A stretch of DNA of 64,000 bases, taken from contig JBITNC010000001.1 in NCBI GenBank assembly GCA_050084985.1, forward strand, positions 16,368,001 to 16,432,000, in the 5' to 3' direction. A program made the position numbers and the translations under genes. This DNA comes from Nageia nagi (lineage: Eukaryota > Pinophyta). Below are positions 59,969 through 64,000 of this stretch, piece after piece; position 1 is the first letter of the stretch; every line of letters starts with the position of its first letter. The notes beneath the pieces are model-generated. The model had not been told where the DNA came from. It ran no database searches and worked only from the letters and a program-made list of their open reading frames with translations.

Positions 59969-60112
59969 ATTAGCACGAAATACAACGCCAGTGCTCCTGT
60001 TATGACATCATGAAGCCCCCCAATCTCTTCGCCATGACGTCCGTTAGTGACCTGGACTGACTGTTAGCTTCTCTTTCTCTCTTTTTTTTTTTGTTAGCTT
60101 AGTCATATCAAT

Positions 60113-62263
60113 CTACCAAATGATGCCCCCGGAGAACCTAGAGCTCCCACTAGTGCTAGCCTCATTCTGTCGTCCCTCTGACTGTCTTTCTGAGATCTTG
60201 ACTCCCTTTGTCGTGTGTCCTTGGGCAAATAGTATTCCGGTACCATGCTGTGGCATTAGGTTCTTATATATCCCCAATTTTTCATTATCTGTGTGCACTG
60301 GAGCCTTTCTCTTTTCTTCTGGTTTGTTGAATGAGATAGCCTTCTTATCTACTAAATCTTGAATAACATTTCTGAATTTTTGACATTCACATGTTTTATG
60401 GCCATGACCCCCATGATATCTGCAAAATCCTCTTGTAGTTCTTGTATTTCTTTGATTCACTGGTGGTAACTGGATCAAACCTCTTTGCACCAATGATTGT
60501 AACAACTCATCATGATCCTCAGTGACTTTGGTATATGCTCTAGGGGTCCTTTGTTTGGTGGGTCCTTGCGGCTCTTTGGTTGCTGTAATTGTAGCTATCA
60601 CTTTGGTTGGTATTGGTTTTTCATCTTTCTTATGCCCCCATAAACCGATTTTCACCAAGTGTCTCTCTTTTTGGATCATGGATAGGATCATTTCTGCAAG
60701 GGGTCGTTCTAGATAATTGAAAAATTCGAGCATCACTTCATCCCTTAGTGACTTTATCAACATCTGCTTCAACTCTTTTTCACTTAGCTCTATGTACATC
60801 GCCACTTTCTTCCAAGCTGCGACAAATTCTTCAAATGATTGGTTCTTCCCTTGTCTCATTCTAGCCAAATCCATGATGGTAGGTTTTTTCTTTATACTGT
60901 GCTGATACCGATCCAAGAACTCTTGTTTTAACTGTCCATAGCTAGTGATACTTTGATCCTTTAGGTCATAAAACCATTCTGAAGCTTCTTCTCCTAGACT
61001 GAGCTGAAAGAACCTAGCCAACATATCCGCATCATGAAGGTGACTCCAAGCTGCCTCCTCGAAAATCGTGATGTGCATCTTCGGATCACTTATACCGTCA
61101 TATTTGCTGAATTTGATGTCTTCACCTTCCCATGTTCTTCTTCGGATTCTTGTGCATAGAGGATGACTTTCTGTTAAATATTTATTTGTTTTTTCGTCAT
61201 GCAACAATGTTAGCTTTTTGAGCTGCTCGGCCATTGCTTGAAGCTGCGCCCTTCTTTGTTCTGCTATCTCTATTTGCCTCTGTTTACCTGTGTCATCCTG
61301 ATCTGACTTCTCTTCTGGAGTTTTACACCCTTCTGTCTCTTCTTCTTTCTCATGGTCTGATGGTCCTGGGGTGAATCTTAAATTCTGTTCCCTCCATTCC
61401 TGTACTAGCTGCATCTCTAATTCTCTTATGATGATCTCTTTTATGCATGATTGCGATTTTTGGTAAGATCCTGTGCTGATAACCCTTCTTACTTCTGCTT
61501 CTTTAATCTCTTTTTCTTGATCTGACCAATAGGGGTAAGCATCAACCAGTCTCTGTGCTATAGGGTCCATTTCAAGCTCTGTCTCTGACTCATCATCTGA
61601 TTCTTCATCAAAATTTACCACTTCCTCTTCATCTGAATACTCATTGTTCACTTCTTCCTGTATTATTGTCTCATGATTTCTAAAACATTCAACAAGGATT
61701 AGAGATGACATAGATCCACAAATATTTGATTTGATATCCTTAGGAGTAGAAATTTGTTGGTCAAAGCATGGCATATAAAATTTCTCATGATCTTCTATAA
61801 TAGGCAAAGTTGATTTGAAAGATGCTCTAATGATTGATGTGAGATTGTTTGCAGTTTTGAATTTCCATAGATAGTGGAAAGAGTATGTTGTGCTAGTGTC
61901 TGTGGCAAATTTGTAGAACATCCCAAAATCTTTCATAAATTGTTGCACTAACCTAAGTTTTTCTTCAGTAAGGTTCCAGCTGTTGAATCTGTTGGGTCGG
62001 TACATGGTTATTGACAAATCCTTTTCGAACATTTGGCTAATATTTTCTAGGGTTTCACCGTCGGAACTATCGTTGTCTTCGGAATCACCATGATAGGATT
62101 CCTCATCCGGAAGTTTATCTTCGATAATCCAAGGAGCACTCTCTTTATTTAGTCTAGCACTTTTCCTAGTTGGCTATGTTCCTTTCCATGTTTTTCTTTT
62201 TCTCTTAGGTGATGATTGAACGAATGAAGAATAATCTGAAAATTCATCTATATCTTTGTTCAT
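60113..62263 (-). pseudogene. Gag of the PMD element (one in-frame stop)
   Basis: The first ATG at 62263 follows the primer site by a short leader. Codon 30 is TAG (62174-62176), after which 639 codons from the Met at 62032 are open to 60113. The retrotransposon gag core reads FSKYDGISDPKMHITIFEEA, ARFFQLSLGEEASEWFYDL, SYGQLKQEFLDRYQHSI and SFEEFVAAWKKVA. A CCHC-like CRYHGGHGHKTCEC lies near 60382-60425. Acidic and Glu/Lys-rich stretches precede the core. Gag should form particles and bind element RNA. No protease follows the stop at 60113. It could work only with read-through or from the downstream Met. Other copies would show whether the TAG is private. Confidence 0.88.
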
Positions 62264-62286
62264 TTTTAATTTAGCAAGCATGTTTC

Positions 62287-62302
62287 ACGTCGGGTTCACC
62301 AA
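62287..62302 (-). promoter_or_regulatory. Probable primer-binding site of PMD element
   Basis: On the minus strand TGGTGAACCCGACGTG follows the 5' LTR after one base. A tRNA ending CGGGTTCACCA would pair with it. I did not assign the tRNA species. Confidence 0.65.
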
Positions 62303-62303
62303 A

Positions 62304-63209
62304 TGTTTACAAATAAAATTGAGTATGCAAATAAATAAGCAAGAAAATATCTACAAACCCAATATATTTGTATTCGAGCTACGGATAGCAATTTATACAA
62401 AATAAATTGAAAGAGACAATCAACTATAGAAATAGAACAAGTATTTTAACAAATGATAAACTCGAAATTATTTGCAAAATTCTGACTATACAATATAACA
62501 GCTATATGTATGACACCACCTATCAAAACAGAAGTTATGTACCCACCTCACGGAGCGTGCTCGAAACGAAGCTGTTGACGAAGTCCTGGGATCCAACGTT
62601 GTCCACACCTGAAATCACGAAGCTAAAAAGTCACAGAAGAAGGCCGCGGGCGGTGTTCGTCGTACTGGATAGGAACGTCGGCGGTCTGTATTCGTCCACA
62701 GAGAAGCGCTGGCGGCCTTTGATAGGCTATGATCCGTCTCCAATGAGTCTACACCTCCACTCAAATCTCGAGATAATTGCAGTATGACATGCAGATAAGT
62801 CTCTCAGCTCTTCAGAATGCTCGCAAGAGGGGGATACACAAAATTCAGCTTGATAGGCGGTGTCAAGAGACACCTTACAATATGATTGCCACTATCAAGA
62901 CCATACGCGGGATCATGTGTATCCTTGATGATGGACTTAGTATTAGATCCCTTATTTATATAGATAATAGATAATACAACCCATGGGTCGGCATGCATCT
63001 ACATAAACAAGGGTAATTCACAACATTCAAGATAACCACACCAATAAACAAGATAATCCATGCAATATTCAAGATAATCATTATAAAATTCGCATTTAAG
63101 ACAAACATTGATATTATCACATTAAGACATTCAAAACATATATTTAGACCAAGCATGTTTTCGTTAATTTATTGATTTAAAAACATAAATTCATTTTTAT
63201 GTGTTAACA
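62304..63209 (-). repeat. 5' LTR of PMD element
   Basis: A 906-bp partner of 55346-56305, without the 57-bp duplication and with a 3-bp insertion (CCTCCACTC versus CCACTC). Its outer edge is followed by TAACC, matching the left flank. Confidence 0.95.
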
Positions 63210-63214
63210 TAACC

Positions 63215-64000
63215 AGTCCTTGCAAGCGGACATTATTAACTCAGCCTTGACCACATGTTTGGATGCCTTTCCATTATCACCTAGGTGATCTTTGTAAGAG
63301 GAAGGAAAAACATCCCAACATAAATTGGAGCTAGGAGGGCCTTGAATAGTCTTACACCCATTGTTAATTAGACTTTCATTTTATCTTTCTTTAAGCACGA
63401 GCTAGGACTTGAAAGAGATAATTCACCCAGACAACCGCACCAAGTCGGAGTCCATCAAGCTTTTCATTGCAAATTCGAGGGGAAGCTTCAAGCACACATA
63501 TTAAGTCCTACAAATACATTCTTTGGTGGCTTTGTTCAATGGCAACTACTTTTTGTACACAAGCTTCAATGATCTAAACAATATATTATACAATCATGGC
63601 TACAACACCATGGTTGCAGAAATGGAAAGTATTTCTGTTGTACATCAACATCATATTATACACCATCATATAACAAACCACAGTATAGGTTGTAATGCTT
63701 ACCTAAACCAATCATACAAAAACCTAGGTTCAAAGGTGAATACAACTATCAGTTAGTACCGTGCAACAATTATGCGACTCTCAATACAAATCATGGAACC
63801 AAATGTTACCAATGCAACAAGCTTCTCCTAATTGGCAGAATATTCCAAACCAATCAGGTTGTTTTGCAAGTTGCCCAACAAGAATAGCTAAGGTTGCAGG
63901 CCACATGGAATTATTAACAAGAGCAACTAAAAGCTATGTAGGCTGCAGAGAATCACAAACAAGAACAAATAGGGAAAGTGATTGCAGGAATGATGAAGAT
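63215..64000 (+). pseudogene. Possible gag-like fragment of the host element, partial
   Basis: Plus-strand frames read MVALFNGNYFLYTSFNDLNN and, further on, MQQASPNWQNIPNQ, FASCPTRIAKVAGHMELLTRA. The Gln/Asn-rich style with QNIPNQ resembles the C-terminal part of plant gypsy gag proteins. It has stops and runs off the right edge. It may belong with the LTR-like 54425-55340, the PMD element having inserted between them. Confidence 0.3.

Larger units (their letters stand above)
55346..63209 (-). mobile_element. Gag-only LTR retrotransposon carrying an antisense PMD gene, TSD TAACC
   Basis: LTRs lie at 55346-56305 (960 bp) and 62304-63209 (906 bp), both TGTTTAC...GTTAACA on the plus strand. The target duplication TAACC is perfect at 55341-55345 and 63210-63214. 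By gag direction the element reads on the minus strand. The right LTR is therefore the 5' one, followed by a primer-site-like TGGTGAACCCGACGTG (62287-62302). The left LTR is preceded by a purine tract AAAGTGGGG (56310-56318). The only retroelement protein is gag. Where pol should be there is a plus-strand, intron-containing PMD gene. LTR copies differ by about 15 single-base changes (counted by eye, all transitions), one 57-bp duplication and one 3-bp gap, so this is the youngest element here. Trans-supplied pol would be required. Confidence 0.95.

Noticed and set aside
1-64000. tRNA or rRNA genes
   Set aside because: No cloverleaf-like sequence or rRNA core motif was seen; the only tRNA-related sequences are retrotransposon primer-binding sites.

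Overview
The window is nuclear DNA of a seed plant with a large, repeat-laden genome. It holds stacked, mostly decayed retrotransposons, host-gene fragments that still carry GT-AG introns, and AT-rich, CpG-poor older sequence. A gymnosperm or another large-genome plant fits, but the species cannot be named from the sequence alone. No intact, clearly functional host gene was found.

Layout. 1-2045 (minus): a CACTA transposase (TNP2) pseudogene joined directly to shuffled pieces of a DYW-class PPR gene. 2035-6500: LTR-like sequence, an unrecognised decayed plus-strand reading frame, and a LINE reverse-transcriptase remnant. 7168-9852 (plus): a 3'-truncated, intron-containing pseudogene of the nucleolar protein SAS10/UTP3. 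9853-34960: a nest of elements. A Ty3/gypsy element (gag-protease at 9853-10642, pol at 31653-34960) is split by copia element A (10643-31652). Element A is itself split by copia B (12857-18252, TSD ATATT) and copia C (21421-27336, TSD ATATC). 35807-41168 (minus): copia D, whose upstream LTR is cut off by a 4.4 kb foldback (41169-45553). Each foldback arm of about 1.9 kb carries the last two exons of a Tic32-like short-chain dehydrogenase. 47504-52965: a gag-protease-only gypsy-like element. In place of pol it has a 30-bp-period minisatellite, and a related repeat lies in its LTRs. 55346-63209: the youngest and best preserved element, with 5-bp TSD TAACC. It encodes only gag on the minus strand and carries, on the plus strand, a spliced plant mobile domain (PMD) gene where pol would be expected.

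How the parts relate. Insertion order can be read directly: the gypsy reading frame is restored when A is removed, and A's RT segment is rejoined (with frameshifts) when B is removed. Elements B, the 47.5 kb element and the PMD element all lack pol and would have to be mobilised in trans. The strongest candidates for new biology are the antisense PMD gene inside the gag-only retrotransposon, the foldback that duplicates dehydrogenase exons as a potential hairpin RNA source, and the 30-bp repeat family shared by an LTR and an internal region.
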